Origin: Afipia sp. 64-13
Lineage (GTDB): Bacteria; Pseudomonadota; Alphaproteobacteria; Rhizobiales; Xanthobacteraceae
Direction of reading: 5' to 3'
Assembly (NCBI GenBank): GCA_001897755.1
Contig: MKUJ01000007.1
Location: 30,549-94,548, forward strand
Length of the DNA stretch: 64,000 bases
Below are positions 29,056 through 38,554 of this stretch, piece by piece. The position numbers and the translations under genes were made by a program. Below the pieces are notes generated by a model. The model had not been told where the DNA came from. It was given only the letters and a program-made list of their open reading frames with translations, and made no database searches. Every line of letters begins with the position of its first letter. The stretch's first letter is position 1.

Positions 29056-29319
29056 GTGGGCGATCCGATCAGGGTCTGGCTAAACCGGCCGCCGGCGGCC
29101 AGCATTCAATGGCGCGCAACTTGATCGGTTTTCTTGACGCTTTCAAGGCCGTAAGTGCTTCGTTCCACCTGTCAAATCGCCGTTTTGGCGCAGCTGTCAA
29201 TGAAAGCGCGGTGAGCGGCGCGTCTCACCGTTGAGTCCGATTGACGAGTTTTCGCGATTGAGCCTAATAGAGACCACCGGCCGCGCTCGCCATTTCTCTT
29301 TCCCCCGGGTTTGCAGCAC

Positions 29320-30021
29320 ATGAACAAGGTTTTTCCCGACGCAAAATCGGCGCTTGAGGGCGTCATCAAGGATGGCATGACGATCATGTCAGGCGGCTTC
29401 GGCCTCTGCGGGATCGCGGAGACCCTGGCGAACGCCATCGGCGAGCTTGGCGTGAAGAATCTCACGGTGATCTCGAACAATGCCGCGGTCGATGGCATCG
29501 GTCTGGGACAACTGCTCGCCAACAAGCAGATCAAAAAGATGATCTCGTCCTATGTCGGCGAGAACAAGACCTTCGCGCAGATGTATCTCGCCGGCGAGCT
29601 CGAACTCGAATTCAATCCGCAGGGCACGCTGGCGGAGCGCATTCGCGCCGGTGGCGCGGGCATTCCGGCGTTCTTCACCAAGACTGGCGTCGGCACGGTG
29701 ATCGCGGAAGGTAAGGAGATTCGCGAATTCGACGGTGAGAAATACGTTATGGAACGCTCGCTGTTCGCCGATCTGTCGATCGTCCATGCCTGGAAGGGCG
29801 ATACCGCCGGCAATCTCGTCTATCGCAAGACCGCGCGGAACTTCAACCCGATGATGGCGACCGCCTCGCGCATGACCATCGCCGAGGTCGAGCATCTGGT
29901 GCCGGCGGGCGAGATCGATCCGGATCAGATCCATACCCCCGGTATTTTCGTCAAGCGCATCGTTCAGGCCGATCCGGCGCTGAAGCATATCGAGCAGCGC
30001 ACCGTGCGCCAGCGCGCGTAA
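29320..30021 (+). CDS. scoA: CoA transferase subunit A (3-oxoacid type)
   Basis: 233-aa alpha subunit of a family I CoA transferase, most like succinyl-CoA:3-ketoacid CoA transferase. The opening motif [12 protein letters not shown] and the oxyanion-region sequence [16 protein letters not shown] are typical. The start at 29320 is an ATG following the TTG that the ORF track used. It is separated from subunit B by 20 bp holding AGAGGAGA, so the two are cotranscribed. It would let the cell use acetoacetate released from polyhydroxybutyrate. Confidence 0.92.
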   Translation: MNKVFPDAKSALEGVIKDGMTIMSGGFGLCGIAETLANAIGELGVKNLTVISNNAAVDGIGLGQLLANKQIKKMISSYVGENKTFAQMYLAGELELEFNPQGTLAERIRAGGAGIPAFFTKTGVGTVIAEGKEIREFDGEKYVMERSLFADLSIVHAWKGDTAGNLVYRKTARNFNPMMATASRMTIAEVEHLVPAGEIDPDQIHTPGIFVKRIVQADPALKHIEQRTVRQRA

Positions 30022-30041
30022 GATTCTCAGAGGAGATTGCA

Positions 30042-30686
30042 ATGGCCTGGACCCGCGAACAGATGGCGGCCCGCGCAGCGAAGGAATTGCGCGACGGGTA
30101 TTACGTCAATTTGGGCATCGGCATTCCGACCCTGGTGTCGAACTACATTCCGGACGGCATGGATGTGCAGTTGCAGAGTGAGAACGGCATGCTCGGCACC
30201 GGGCCGTTTCCTTATGAGGGCGAGGAAGATCCCGATCTCATCAATGCCGGCAAGCAGACGGTGACCGAACTGCCGACCACCAGCTATTTCTCCAGCGCCG
30301 ATTCCTTCGCGATGGTGCGTGGCGGGCATATCGACCTGTCGATCCTCGGCGCGATGCAGGTGGCCGAGAACGGCGATCTGGCCAACTGGATGATCCCCGG
30401 CAAGATGGTCAAGGGCATGGGCGGCGCGATGGACCTCGTCGCCGGCGTCAAGCGCGTCGTGGTGGTGATGGAGCACAGCGCCAAGGACGGTGCGAAGCTG
30501 TTGCATCGCTGCACGTTGCCGCTGACCGGGCAGGGCGTGGTCGATCTGGTGATCACCGATCTTGCGGTGTTCACCATCGACAAGCATGGCCCCGGCGGCA
30601 TGCAGTTGATCGAACTGGCCGATAGCGTGACGCTCGACGAGGTCAAGGCCAAGACCGAAGCCAATTACACCGTGGCGCTGGGGTAG
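30042..30686 (+). CDS. scoB: CoA transferase subunit B (3-oxoacid type)
   Basis: 214-aa beta subunit. The catalytic glutamate lies in [10 protein letters not shown] (Glu47), which forms the covalent glutamyl-CoA intermediate. Other conserved parts are [29 protein letters not shown] and [15 protein letters not shown]. Length is standard. With ScoA it moves CoA from succinyl-CoA to a 3-oxoacid. It ends 5 bp before the 3' end of the convergent iron-permease gene. Confidence 0.94.
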   Translation: MAWTREQMAARAAKELRDGYYVNLGIGIPTLVSNYIPDGMDVQLQSENGMLGTGPFPYEGEEDPDLINAGKQTVTELPTTSYFSSADSFAMVRGGHIDLSILGAMQVAENGDLANWMIPGKMVKGMGGAMDLVAGVKRVVVVMEHSAKDGAKLLHRCTLPLTGQGVVDLVITDLAVFTIDKHGPGGMQLIELADSVTLDEVKAKTEANYTVALG

Positions 30687-30691
30687 CCTGC

Positions 30692-32347
30692 TTACGCCGG
30701 CCCGGTCGGCACGTCGGCAAACCGCGTCAGCCACGCCACCGGACCAATGCTCGCGGCCACGATCAGCAGCGCCGCGAGCGCGCCGTCCTCGAAGCTGCCG
30801 CGGCTCGCATATTGATAGATCGAGGTGGCGAGCGTCTCGACATTGAGCGGCCGCAGCAGCAGGGTGGCCGGCAGTTCTTTCAGACAATCGACGAACACGA
30901 TGATCGCGCCGCCGAGCAACGCGGGCGTGAGCAGCGGCAGATGGATTTTCCGCAAGATGGTCGCCTGCGGCGCGCCGGCAATCCGCGCGCTGTCGTCATA
31001 GTCGCGCGGGATGCGGGCAAAGCCGGCCTGAATGAAGCCGGCCGGCACCGCCAGAAAGCGGATCACATAGGCGATCACCACGGCTGCGCCGGATCCGATG
31101 ATGACGAGGCCTGGCGAAGCGAAGCCGAGCGTCTTGAGAAGTGCGCTAAGGCCATTGTCGAGCGCGAGCAGCGGCGTCAGCAGGCCGAGCGCGAGCACCA
31201 ATCCCGGCAATGCATAGCCGGCGCGGGCAAGGCCGGTGAGGACCTCACGCCAATAGGTCGGCGACCAGCGATGGGCCAGCACGCTCGCGAGTCCCAGCAC
31301 CAGTGCGATCAGCGTTGCGATGGTGGCGAAGGCGAGCGAACTGAGCGCATCTTGCCACAGCGCGATGGAACTGTGCGAGACGAGGCCGCGCCGCAGGCTC
31401 TCGCGCGCCAGAAACAGCAGCGGGACGACAAAGCCGAGCAGCACCGGCAGGGCGCAGGCGAGGGTCGCCAGCCAGCGCCGCGCGCCGGTCAGCGCGGTGC
31501 AACGCGCGATCTGCGGATGATCCGAGTCGGCATAGAGACGATGGCGTCGGCCCTGCCGCTCCAGCATGACAATCAGCGCGACCACGATCAGCGCGAATGC
31601 GGAAATCTGCGCGGCGCCCGCAAGGCTGCTGCGGTTGAGCCAGGTCGCGAAGATCGAGACCGTCAGCGTGCGCACGCCGAGATATTCGCTGGCGCCGATG
31701 TCGTTGAGCGTCTCCAGCGCCACCAGCGCGAGGCCGACAGCAAGCGCCGGGCGAGCCATCGGCAGCGAGACGCGCCAGAAGATGGTCAGCGGCCGCGCGC
31801 CCAAAGTCTTCGCCGCTTCGATGGCGTCGGTGCCCTGGGTCTGGAACATCGCTCGCGTCGAAAGATAGACGTAAGGGTAGAGCACGAGGCCGATGATCAG
31901 GATGGCGCCGGGCAGCGAGCGCATGCTCGGCAGCCACGCGGCCGCGGTCGCTGGCATCAGCACCGTGCCGAGGGCTTGATGGGCGAGGCCGAGCGGCTCG
32001 AACAGATCGACATAGACATAGGCGCCGATATAGGTCGGGATCGCCAGCGGCATCGGCATCAGCCAGACGAAAAAGCGGCGGCCCGGAAAATCGTGCGACG
32101 ACATCAGCCATGCCGTGCCGGCGCCAATCACGAGCGTAACCACGCCGACGCCGGCCAGCAGCAGCGCGGTGTCGCTGATGGTGCCCGGCAGTACATAGGC
32201 GAGCAGATGCGACCACAGATCGGCCGTCGGCTGCAGCGCCAGCACGGCGATGCTGATCACCGGGGTCGCCACCAGCGCCGCGGCAAGGCCGGCGGCTAGC
32301 AGAACAATCGCTTCCGTGGAGCGTGCCGGTGTCATCGGGACGGGCAA
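30692..32347 (-). CDS. Fused two-domain ABC permease, ferric-iron (FbpB/ThiP) type
   Basis: 551-aa inner-membrane permease with about 12 helices in two homologous halves, as in FbpB/SfuB/FutB. Each half carries an EAA loop: EAAKTLGARPLTIFWRVSLPMARP in half 1 and a degenerate copy (DDSARIAGAPQATILRKIHLPLLTP) in half 2. It lies downstream of the periplasmic iron-binding-protein gene, behind an intercistronic hairpin. No ATPase gene follows, so the energising subunit must be encoded elsewhere. Two start Met codons (32347, 32335) are possible. Confidence 0.9.
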   Translation of the reverse strand: MPVPMTPARSTEAIVLLAAGLAAALVATPVISIAVLALQPTADLWSHLLAYVLPGTISDTALLLAGVGVVTLVIGAGTAWLMSSHDFPGRRFFVWLMPMPLAIPTYIGAYVYVDLFEPLGLAHQALGTVLMPATAAAWLPSMRSLPGAILIIGLVLYPYVYLSTRAMFQTQGTDAIEAAKTLGARPLTIFWRVSLPMARPALAVGLALVALETLNDIGASEYLGVRTLTVSIFATWLNRSSLAGAAQISAFALIVVALIVMLERQGRRHRLYADSDHPQIARCTALTGARRWLATLACALPVLLGFVVPLLFLARESLRRGLVSHSSIALWQDALSSLAFATIATLIALVLGLASVLAHRWSPTYWREVLTGLARAGYALPGLVLALGLLTPLLALDNGLSALLKTLGFASPGLVIIGSGAAVVIAYVIRFLAVPAGFIQAGFARIPRDYDDSARIAGAPQATILRKIHLPLLTPALLGGAIIVFVDCLKELPATLLLRPLNVETLATSIYQYASRGSFEDGALAALLIVAASIGPVAWLTRFADVPTGPA

Positions 32348-32438
32348 TTCCGGAAAATATATGGGCCGCGCATCGTCATGATCGTGGTGGTCGCCTTCGA
32401 GGTATTTGTCTTTTCACGCGTGCGACCGACAAGACAAG

Positions 32439-32462
32439 GATGCCCGGTATAAGCCGGGCATC
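32439..32462 (-). promoter_or_regulatory. Intercistronic hairpin between binding protein and permease genes
   Basis: GATGCCCGG-TATAAG-CCGGGCATC forms a perfect 9-bp stem with a 6-nt loop, starting 32 bp past the binding-protein stop. Only weak T follows. It probably stabilises the upstream mRNA or partly terminates, giving more binding protein than permease. Confidence 0.65.
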
Positions 32463-32493
32463 TTCCGATCGTCAGACGGACACGCCGCTCGGG

Positions 32494-33519
32494 TCACTGA
32501 TCGAAGCCGACCTTGTCCACCAGGGTCGACGCGGTCTTGCGATTCTCCGCGATCTTGGAGACCGGCAGCTTGTCGGCGTTGAGCGTTCCGTAGCCGGCGA
32601 TTGTCGGATTGACCGCAACGCCGGCGCGAATGGGATATTCGTAATTCGCATCGGCGTACATTTTCTGCGCGGTCTCCCCCGCCAGCCACTCGATCAGTTT
32701 CACGCCGTTGGCCTTGTTCGGCGCGTTCTTCATCAGCAGTACGCCGGACAAGTTCACATGGGTGCCGCCGCCCGCGAAGGTCGGCAGGATCACCTTGGTG
32801 GCTTCCGCCCACGGCTTCTTGTCCGGGTCGTTGTTCATCATCAGCGCCCAGTAATAGGTGTTGCCGATGCCGAGGTCGCATTTGCCGGCCGCGACATCGC
32901 GCGCGGTCTCGCGGTCGCCGCCGGAGGGCTTCTGCGCCAGATTGGCCTTCACGCCGCGCAGCCATTCCTCGGCCTTGGCCTCGCCGTGATGGGCGACATA
33001 GGCGGCGAACAGCGCGTTGTTGTAGATGTGCTGGCCGGAGCGGATGCAGATCTTGCCCTTCCACTTCGGGTCCGCGAGCTCCTCATAGGTGATCGCATCC
33101 TGCTTCACCCGATCCTTCGATGCGTAGATCACGCGCGCGCGCATCGAGATCCCGGCCCAGTGGCCATCCGGATCGCGATACTGCGCCGGCACGGTCTTGT
33201 CGATGATTTCGGACTTGATCGGCTGGGTAATCTCGGCTTTCACCGCGCCGTCGATGCGGCCGATATCGACCGTCAGCATCACGTCCGCCGGGCTGTTGGC
33301 GCCCTCGGCCTTGATGCGCTGCTCGAGGCCGGAGCTTGCCGACACCACGTTGACCTTGATGCCGGTGTCCTTGGTGAAGGCATCGAACAGCGGCTGCATC
33401 AGTTTGGTTTCGCGGTAGCTGTAGACGTTGACCTCGCCCGATTGGGCCGAGGCGGGCGCTGCGCTCCAGACAAACGCGCACGCCAGGATCGCTGCACCGG
33501 TGGGACGAAAATGCGACAT
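32494..33519 (-). CDS. Ferric-iron ABC transporter periplasmic binding protein
   Basis: 341-aa binding protein of the FutA/FbpA family. The signal peptide is AAILACAFVWSAAPASA-Q (cleavage near 25). The mature sequence starts GEVNVYSYRETKLMQPL, typical for Fe3+-binding FutA. The iron-ligating Tyr pair is in GNTYYWALM, with further conserved positions at SGDRETARDVAAGKCDLGIG. It is the first gene of the pair with the fused permease. It is expected to carry Fe3+ to that permease. Confidence 0.92.
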   Translation of the reverse strand: MSHFRPTGAAILACAFVWSAAPASAQSGEVNVYSYRETKLMQPLFDAFTKDTGIKVNVVSASSGLEQRIKAEGANSPADVMLTVDIGRIDGAVKAEITQPIKSEIIDKTVPAQYRDPDGHWAGISMRARVIYASKDRVKQDAITYEELADPKWKGKICIRSGQHIYNNALFAAYVAHHGEAKAEEWLRGVKANLAQKPSGGDRETARDVAAGKCDLGIGNTYYWALMMNNDPDKKPWAEATKVILPTFAGGGTHVNLSGVLLMKNAPNKANGVKLIEWLAGETAQKMYADANYEYPIRAGVAVNPTIAGYGTLNADKLPVSKIAENRKTASTLVDKVGFDQ

Positions 33520-33700
33520 GGGAAGCTCCGCCGAATATGAAAACAGTCTCGCTGCGGCGCGGGCTTGCTGACGCGGCGCGCGAGGCCTGTCCTTATCTAG
33601 CGTGCGGATGAAAAGGTGATGCGCGACGCAGTGTCGCGCAATGCTCTGTTTATAGGAATTCCAGAGCGCGGTCGGTGTTTGTGGTCAAAGTGCGGGCCGC

Positions 33701-36700
33701 TCAGATGGCTTGCGCTGTCGTATGCGCGAAAACCACCTCGATCAGCGTGCCGATTTGCGGCGCGCTCTTGATGTGGAACTGGCCGCCATTGGCTTCAACC
33801 AGGGCCTTGGTCAGCGGCAGGCTGACGCTGTTGTTCGACAGCAGGTGATCGGATGCCGCCGGCGTGTGGAACGGCGCCATGGCTGCGGCAATTTCGCTCT
33901 CGTTCAGCCCGTGGCCGGTGTCGCGCACCCGCAGCACCACGTCGCCGCGATCGGTCAGCGCGGTGGAGACGATCACCTGGCCGCCGGCATTGGCGAGGTG
34001 GATCGAGTTGCCGATCAGGTTGAGCGCGATCTGCCGCAGGGCGCGGGTATCGGCCCGCACGGTCGGGAGCGCATGCGCGAGCGAGGTCCGGATGATGATG
34101 CGTTCGCGATTGGCTTGGGGCTGCATCACCGCGACGCACTGTTCGATCAGTGGATTGATGTCCTGATCGACCAAGGCAAGATCGAGCTTGCCGGATTCGA
34201 TCCGGGACAGGTTGAGCATGTCCTCGATGATGGCGATGACGCGCTCGCCCGAGGCGCGGATGTCCTTCATGTAGTCGACATAGCGCTCATTGCCGAGCGG
34301 CCCGAACCGTTCGTCGATCATCACCTCGGAAAATCCGATGATGGCGTTGACCGGCGCGCGGATCTCGTGGCTGAGGCGCGTCAGCATTTCCGCTTTTGCA
34401 TTGGCGAGTTGATCGTTGCTGCGGCGGGCCGATTGGGGTTCGCCTGTCCGGACCGGCGATGTGTCGCGGAAGATCGCAAAATAGCGGCCGGTTTCGGCGC
34501 CGGTGCGGCCGACCGTCATCGACAGCGGCACGGTGCTGCCGCTCGGCGTGCGGCCGAGCACCTCGCGTCCCTGATCGAGCAGGCTCGCCACGCCCGAAGC
34601 CTTGATGCCGTCGATATAATCGAGGATGGCGCGCTGGCTTTCCGGCGCGAACAGCTCGGTCAGCGGGCGGCCTTTGACGTCGCCGCTGCGCACGTTGAAC
34701 AGCGCCTCCGCGCTGCGGTTGCAGGAACTGATATGACCGGCTGCGTCGAAGATCAGGATGCCCTCGGCCGTGGTCTCCAGGATGGCCGCCATCTCATCCG
34801 CTCCGATCTGGTCGGCGGATGCCGCAGCAGCGGTTGGCGCGAGATCGCGCTGGGGGTGGACATTCTGCGCGGGCGCGAAAATCAGCGCATGCGCGCTTTC
34901 ACCGTCCCATGTCACGGCATGCAGGCGCGCGGGCGCGGCCGCCGTGCCTGACGTTGAAATCAGCACCGGCGTGCCGCCTTGCGTCGTTTCGTCGGAATTG
35001 CCCGGCTCGACGTACAAGGCATCAAGGCCACCCGCCTCGTCGAGCGCGGCGAGGCTCGCAAAGCCGGTGTGCTCGAGGAAGGCGCGGTTGGCGTGGATCA
35101 GCCGGTCGATCTGATAGATCAGCATGCCGACCGGAATGTGATCGAGCAATTGCCCGTCTTGCGTTGCGTACGCATGCAGCGGGAGATCGGGCTGCTCCAC
35201 CATCGGTGAGGACGGAGAGTGCCCGGCCGGAGAAGTCGGTGCGCTTGCATCGGCCGCCACTGCGTCGTCCGTTTTGGCGTCCTGCTGCGGGATATCGGAT
35301 GCGCGGTTGCTGTCGGCTTCGAGCCGTGCGGACAACTGCCGGGCGATTTCGTGAAAGGCGCTGTTCTCGGTCGCCGTCAGCGACGGCGCGCGGGTGTCCT
35401 GAGCCGAGGGAAACAGCACGACATTGGCGGGTGTATCCTCGGCAGATGTATCCACGGTGTGGTCCGTTTCAGTAGGTGAAGGCGGGGTTTCGATCACGGC
35501 GGGCGGTTCGCTGCCCGGGGCGGGATCCGGTGCGAACGTCGCATGCTGGCTCGCGGTTGTCTGCGCCGGCGACGATGGAACCTGTGGTGATGCTGTGGAT
35601 GGCGGATTGCCGAACAGCGCATCGTGTCGGCGCTGCGCGGCGAGGCGCGTCAATCCTTCCAGATCGCGGCAGATGCCGAATCCGCGATAGCCGGCGAATT
35701 GCCGGTCGCGATCGTAGACCGGCAGGCCCGACAGCTCGACCGGCAGGCGCGCACCCAGACCGTCAACGGGCCAGTTGACGGCGATGCCGCTCCAGGTCGC
35801 GCGGGGTGCGATCGCAGCGGCCACGCGGCCTTCCGGATCGAGGTCGAGCGCTTCGGCGAGCTCGTTCCACAGCCGGCCGAACGCAGCGGCGGTGCGCCAG
35901 CCGATCAGGCGCGTGAATTCATCCGAACCGAGCGAGAAGCGGCCATCGGCATCCATCTGCCACATGAAACGCAGCGGGTGACGTCGCCGCGGAGACCATG
36001 ACTCGTCATCGAAGGGAGCGCTGGCTGTAGTTTGCCCCCCAGATGGGCGATGTTCCGACGGAGGAGGCGTTGTCGTTGGAGAAGGCGACACGTCGGTCTC
36101 CGTGGGGTGTGCTTCGATGGCGTCGGATAAGACGTGATTGGGGTCGTTGTCGTTCCATTCCGCCTCCGATGTGTCCGCAGGCGTATCCATCGGCGATTCG
36201 GGGGCGACAAACGAATCCAGAGCGGATGGCGACGCTTCCACTGCGGCGGAAGTCGTTTCCAAGGCGCCCTCGCACGTCCGTTCACCGGGTTGAACGGGTG
36301 GCGGAGATGCGGTCTCCGCGATCGTGTTTTCGATACCGGACGGCGCGATCAGTCCGACGATGCCGGACTCTGCATCGAGACCGACACGATACAGGGTGAT
36401 CGGGCCGAACGATGTGGAAACGGTGACCGGATCGCGGCTCGCGCCTTGCGGCGGCAGCCGCATCTCCGGTGCATCGGCCGCAAAGTCCGGCAGCGATCCG
36501 GCGGCGCGATTGCCGCCGACCAGTCTGCCGTCGCGTGTGAAGGCGAGTGCGGGGTTATCCAGTCCCTCGATCAGGGCGGTCAGCCGTTCCTCCAGCGGAA
36601 GCACGCGGCCGGCGGGCTGCGCCGCTGCGACAAGAATGCCAACGCCGTTGCCGAAAGCGAGACGGGCGCATGCGCAGGTCATCAGGTTGCCCGGTGCTGC

Positions 36701-36976
36701 GCCAAATCCGCGCAGGCGTTCGAGGCGCAATGCGCCGGTTGGCGACAGGCGCCCGGCGAGCTGCGTCACCTGGCGGCGGTGCGGATCGGCGGGCCCGATC
36801 GCTTTGTCCGCCAGCGCGCGCTGGTCGGGAACGCCGAGAAATTTCAACCCGGCGGCATTGGCCCACAGAATCCGCGCGCCATCGCTCGACCAGATCAACG
36901 CCGGGGCGCTGCTGAGGGCGTGAGCCGCGAGTTTTGGGTCGCGGATGGTCTGCAATGACAGATCGACCGGGTTCAT
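33701..36976 (-). CDS. Large cytoplasmic PAS histidine kinase, PdhS/PleC-like
   Basis: 1091-aa sensor kinase without membrane helices. The N-terminal half holds PAS-like modules (about 20-110 and 330-450) separated by Pro/Ser/Thr/Asp-rich linkers (about 210-330 and 460-590). Two further PAS units (about 600-700 and 735-855) precede the HisKA domain with LTRLSHEIRAPVNAIIGFSEVM (His near 868) and the HATPase domain (NLIGNSIHLA, RDTGHGLNE). The sequence after the H-box (ERFGPLGNERYVDYMKDIRASGERVI) is the form found in PdhS/DivJ/PleC kinases that control DivK and CtrA. So a cell-cycle or polarity role is plausible. No response regulator is adjacent. Confidence 0.88.
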   Translation of the reverse strand: MNPVDLSLQTIRDPKLAAHALSSAPALIWSSDGARILWANAAGLKFLGVPDQRALADKAIGPADPHRRQVTQLAGRLSPTGALRLERLRGFGAAPGNLMTCACARLAFGNGVGILVAAAQPAGRVLPLEERLTALIEGLDNPALAFTRDGRLVGGNRAAGSLPDFAADAPEMRLPPQGASRDPVTVSTSFGPITLYRVGLDAESGIVGLIAPSGIENTIAETASPPPVQPGERTCEGALETTSAAVEASPSALDSFVAPESPMDTPADTSEAEWNDNDPNHVLSDAIEAHPTETDVSPSPTTTPPPSEHRPSGGQTTASAPFDDESWSPRRRHPLRFMWQMDADGRFSLGSDEFTRLIGWRTAAAFGRLWNELAEALDLDPEGRVAAAIAPRATWSGIAVNWPVDGLGARLPVELSGLPVYDRDRQFAGYRGFGICRDLEGLTRLAAQRRHDALFGNPPSTASPQVPSSPAQTTASQHATFAPDPAPGSEPPAVIETPPSPTETDHTVDTSAEDTPANVVLFPSAQDTRAPSLTATENSAFHEIARQLSARLEADSNRASDIPQQDAKTDDAVAADASAPTSPAGHSPSSPMVEQPDLPLHAYATQDGQLLDHIPVGMLIYQIDRLIHANRAFLEHTGFASLAALDEAGGLDALYVEPGNSDETTQGGTPVLISTSGTAAAPARLHAVTWDGESAHALIFAPAQNVHPQRDLAPTAAAASADQIGADEMAAILETTAEGILIFDAAGHISSCNRSAEALFNVRSGDVKGRPLTELFAPESQRAILDYIDGIKASGVASLLDQGREVLGRTPSGSTVPLSMTVGRTGAETGRYFAIFRDTSPVRTGEPQSARRSNDQLANAKAEMLTRLSHEIRAPVNAIIGFSEVMIDERFGPLGNERYVDYMKDIRASGERVIAIIEDMLNLSRIESGKLDLALVDQDINPLIEQCVAVMQPQANRERIIIRTSLAHALPTVRADTRALRQIALNLIGNSIHLANAGGQVIVSTALTDRGDVVLRVRDTGHGLNESEIAAAMAPFHTPAASDHLLSNNSVSLPLTKALVEANGGQFHIKSAPQIGTLIEVVFAHTTAQAI

Positions 36977-37322
36977 GCTGTCTCGTCGGGCGTCTTTCGC
37001 AAGGGAGGATGTGCCGGCCTCGGGCCGTGCGTAGTCTTAACAAATGATTATCAGGAGCAGGGGAGCCTAATCCACGGCAACGGGCCGCTCCTGCCTGCGA
37101 AACCGCCGATAACCTTAATTCGTGGCTCGGGGGAGTGAACCTTGGGGCGAGCCAAACCGTTGCAAAAAATATTCAAAGGTTCACGATGCGTGCCTGAAGG
37201 TTGTCATGGCGGCCGCGCATGCTGCGGTGGCGATTTGCGATCTGGACCTCCGAATCCAAGCGAGGCCACCGCCCGGCGCGGCGCAGGACGCGGACGGAAG
37301 CGATTCAACAGGAGCGATTCAC
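36977..37322. other. Intergenic region upstream of the first phasin
   Basis: No gene is supported in these 346 bp. The listed ORF at 37122 reads into the phasin frame but its product is not phasin-like before 37323. The divergent kinase promoter must lie near its left end. No strong hairpin was seen. Confidence 0.5.
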
Positions 37323-37700
37323 ATGGCTGACGGCAACGAACGGTTCGAAATCCCAAAAGAGATGCGCTCCATGGCGGAAGCCAGCTTCGATCAGGCCCGC
37401 AAGGCGTTCGAGGCCTTCATGGGGACCGCGCAGCAAACGGCGACCACGTTTAACGGCACCGGCGAGGCCGCCAGGGCGAATGCCAAGGAGATCAGCGCCA
37501 AGGCCATCACCTTCGCGGAAAAGAACGTGCAGGCCTCTCTGGCCTATGCGCAGCAGTTGATCCATGCCACCGACCTCGCCGAGGTCATGCGGCTGCATGC
37601 CGAGTATGTCCAGACCCAGATGCGCACGCTGGCCGATCAGGCGTCGGAAATCGGGCAGGCGGTGACCAGGGCCGCGCTCGACGCCACCAAGCCGAAATAG
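37323..37700 (+). CDS. Phasin, polyhydroxyalkanoate granule-associated protein
   Basis: 125-aa phasin that coats PHB granules. Pattern: FEIPKEMRSMAEASFDQARKAFEAFMG, then AEKNVQASLAYAQQLIHATDLAEVMRLHAEYVQTQMRTLADQASEIGQAVTRAA. This is an almost all-helical amphipathic protein with the phasin_2 signature. Start at the ATG at 37323, preceded by CAGGAG. The next gene is a second phasin. Granule binding is inferred from the family. Confidence 0.92.
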   Translation: MADGNERFEIPKEMRSMAEASFDQARKAFEAFMGTAQQTATTFNGTGEAARANAKEISAKAITFAEKNVQASLAYAQQLIHATDLAEVMRLHAEYVQTQMRTLADQASEIGQAVTRAALDATKPK

Positions 37701-37729
37701 CGGGGCGGATTTCGGGTACTCAATATGTA

Positions 37730-37745
37730 AGGTATTTAAATACCT
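37730..37745. promoter_or_regulatory. 16-bp perfect palindrome between the phasin genes
   Basis: AGGTATTTAAATACCT is an exact palindrome with no spacer, 30 bp after the first phasin stop. It precedes the TGC-N3-GCA hairpin. Role unknown. Confidence 0.45.
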
Positions 37746-37748
37746 GAA

Positions 37749-37778
37749 GTGCATTGCAATATTTTTATTGCAATGCAC
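37749..37778. promoter_or_regulatory. TGC-N3-GCA double dyad, candidate PhaR operator
   Basis: GTGCATTGCAAT and ATTGCAATGCAC are exact inverse arms around ATTTTT. Each arm contains a TGC-N3-GCA dyad (TGCATTGCA and TGCAATGCA), the core I recall for the PHB-sensing repressor PhaR. It lies 110 bp before the second phasin. The same DNA is a perfect 12-bp hairpin. Confidence 0.55.
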
Positions 37779-37888
37779 AATAATGCTTCTATATTCATCA
37801 CTGAGAAGCTGTTGGCGAGGGTCGCCACGGTGGCTGCGCCATTGCCTTCAGACCAGGCAGCTTGAAACCCAATCAAAGGATGTCTGCC

Positions 37889-38314
37889 ATGAGCTCCGAT
37901 CCGTTCTCCACTGTCGTTCCGTTCCAGGTCCCTGAGCAGGTCCGCGCTTTCGCTGAAACCGGCGTGAGCCACGCGCGCGAGGGCTACCAGAAGTTCAAGG
38001 CTGTCGCCGAGACCAACAACGAAGCCATTGAGGCGGCCTGCGCGTCGGCTACCAAGGGCGTTGGCGACTTCACCGCCAAGCTGGTGGATATTGCCAAGGC
38101 CAACACCACTTCGGCCTTCGACTTCGCCCAGGCGCTGCTTGCGGTGAAAACCTTCCCGGAGGCGTTCGAGCTGCTGAACGAGCATGCCCGCAAGCAATTC
38201 GAGGCTGTCACCGCCCAGTCCAAGGATCTCACCGAACTCGGCCAGAAGCTGGCGACCGAAACCGTCGAGCCGTTCAAGGCCGGCGCGGCGAAAGCGTTCA
38301 AGGCGGTCGGCTGA
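37889..38314 (+). CDS. Second phasin
   Basis: 141-aa phasin. The start at 37889 (MSSDPFSTVVPFQVPEQV) is preferred because AAAGGA sits 8 nt before it; an in-frame ATG at 37880 overlaps that ribosome site. The sequence is amphipathic helical (VRAFAETGVSHAREGYQKFKAVAETNNEAIEAACASATKG, then FAQALLAVKTFPEAFELLNEHARKQFEAVTAQSKDLTELGQKLA). It has its own terminator. It probably acts with the first phasin on PHB granules and is likely controlled by PhaR through the upstream dyads. Confidence 0.92.
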   Translation: MSSDPFSTVVPFQVPEQVRAFAETGVSHAREGYQKFKAVAETNNEAIEAACASATKGVGDFTAKLVDIAKANTTSAFDFAQALLAVKTFPEAFELLNEHARKQFEAVTAQSKDLTELGQKLATETVEPFKAGAAKAFKAVG

Positions 38315-38352
38315 TTTCGCCTGTCGCTGATTTCGTCTTTAAAAATTGAGAG

Positions 38353-38381
38353 AAGTCCGGGTCTTTGGCCCGGACTTTTTT
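38353..38381 (+). terminator. Intrinsic terminator of the second phasin
   Basis: Stem AAGTCCGGG/CCCGGACTT with a 7-nt loop, then a T-run. It begins 39 bp after the phasin stop. Confidence 0.85.
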
Positions 38382-38554
38382 GTCCAGCCTGCTTTTGTCG
38401 GGTCCGAACTTCTTGCCTCTGCCGTGACATCCACAATATGTCTGAAATCGGCGGAGCGGGGCCGGCCGAACAGCGACTCGGTCTTGCCAAAGTGCGGCGT
38501 TGCACCTAGTTTCCGCGCGTTCGCGCTCCTCCCCTGAGAGGTGGCCCGACGGAT

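Noticed and set aside
37122-37322. N-terminal extension of the first phasin
   Set aside because: The upstream residues are not phasin-like, and a ribosome site sits directly before the ATG at 37323.
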